Shown here in pieces: positions 63,552 to 64,000 of a stretch of 64,000 nt of DNA. This DNA is from Thalassovita sp. Its GTDB lineage: Bacteria > Pseudomonadota > Alphaproteobacteria > Rhodobacterales > Rhodobacteraceae. Both the position numbers and the translations under genes were made by a program. Every line of letters starts with the position of its first letter. The stretch's first letter is position 1. The DNA is taken from positions 2,967,739-3,031,738 of the forward strand of contig CP051233.1 in the NCBI GenBank assembly GCA_017792425.1. The letters are read 5' to 3'. The notes beneath the pieces were generated by a model, which worked only from the letters and a program-made list of their open reading frames with translations, was not told the DNA's origin and made no database searches.

Positions 63552-64000
63552 TCAGGTGTCGCCGGCAACATTAGGGAAGCTGACCCGGATCGCAAACCCC
63601 CTTGAGGTCTCGGGCAGGGACAATTTCGCGCCGTGCCGCGCAGCGATGGCCTGCACCAGCGCCAGCCCCAACCCGTGCCCCGCCTTTTCCCGGTCCCGGT
63701 CGGCGCGGGCGAAGCGGTCAAACATCCGGTTGCGCAGGTCATCGGGAATGCCGGGTCCGGTGTCACTCAGGCTCAGCACCACACGGTTGTTGCCCGCGAT
63801 CAGCGACAGGCTGATCTCATCCCCCGCGCGACAATACTTGATCGCGTTGTCCAGCAGGTTGGACAGCAGTTGCGCCAGCAGGCTGCGTTCACCCAGCACG
63901 CGCAGCCCCGGCGCGATGTCGGCGGTACAGGACAGCCCCGCGTCCTCGGCCACCGGGTCATAGAGGTCAAACACCTCTGCCACCAGCGCCGACAAATCCA
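63552..64000 (-). CDS. Sensor histidine kinase, C-terminal ATPase domain (cut by the window edge)
   Basis: The frame is open from base 64000 to a stop at 63552. It encodes a HATPase domain: N box LLSNLLDNAIKY, G1 box DTGPGIPDDL, F box MFDRFARAD and G2 box GHGLGLALV. The dimerisation domain, sensor part and partner response regulator are beyond the edge. It ends 22 bases before the patatin start, so it may be transcribed with the hydrolase genes and could control them; that is inference from position. Confidence 0.9.
   Translation of the reverse strand, partial: DLSALVAEVFDLYDPVAEDAGLSCTADIAPGLRVLGERSLLAQLLSNLLDNAIKYCRAGDEISLSLIAGNNRVVLSLSDTGPGIPDDLRNRMFDRFARADRDREKAGHGLGLALVQAIAARHGAKLSLPETSRGFAIRVSFPNVAGDT

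Overview
The window is high-GC, densely coded chromosomal DNA of an alphaproteobacterium, most likely a member of the Roseobacter/Rhodobacteraceae group. I infer this from gene content and order, with no database search: a CpaBCEF/TadBC pilus locus, a choline-dependent phosphatidylcholine synthase, a ruvCAB–ybgC–tolQRAB–pal–cpoB–tilS–ftsH block, a priA/fsa/DUF484/xerC block, and formate–tetrahydrofolate ligase beside FolD. No rRNA, tRNA, CRISPR array, insertion sequence or prophage was recognised.

Layout. 1–10365: Tad (Flp) pilus machinery on the + strand: the tail of a Flp-type pilin gene, cpaB, the secretin cpaC, an OmpA-like lipoprotein, cpaE/tadZ, cpaF, tadB, tadC, two TPR lipoproteins and the prepilin peptidase cpaA. 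10484–18571: a tad-adjacent AAA+ ATPase, a LysR regulator divergent from an acyl-CoA dehydrogenase, an Lhr-type helicase with PdeM (half of the ligase-associated repair set), a membrane LytTR regulator and a PaaI-type thioesterase. 18706–24312: C1-folate enzymes (FolD, Fhs), a Tam-like methyltransferase and FtsH. 24393–34670 (all minus): tilS, the Tol-Pal envelope system with ybgC and cpoB, thpR, an unknown gene, and ruvBAC.

34671–47936: DUF1127 protein, a small membrane protein, prmA, MATE and MFS transporters divergent from a YeeE/YedE transporter (an FNR-type palindrome lies between them), a beta-barrel outer-membrane protein, a flavin monooxygenase, priA divergent from fsa, then DUF484–xerC and pcs. 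47996–57426: ogt, ileS, a group III truncated globin, ycjX–GNAT–ycjF, truA and a DadA-like oxidase. Related repeats fill the two convergent spacers at 52081–52240 and 56030–56187.

57603–64000: the most unusual part. It holds a small exported protein of unknown function, a PD-(D/E)XK-like protein, an exported chymotrypsin-fold protease with a zymogen-like propeptide and a non-trypsin S1 residue, an exported caspase-like protease with a DUF4384-like tail, a patatin-like lipoprotein and the end of a sensor histidine kinase. Three of these are hydrolase types that also occur as effectors in bacterial conflict systems, but here each carries an export signal.

Starts were chosen from Shine-Dalgarno spacing, signal peptides and family N-termini. 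GTG or TTG starts are proposed for cpaA, tam, ftsH, tilS, priA, ycjX and the LytTR gene.
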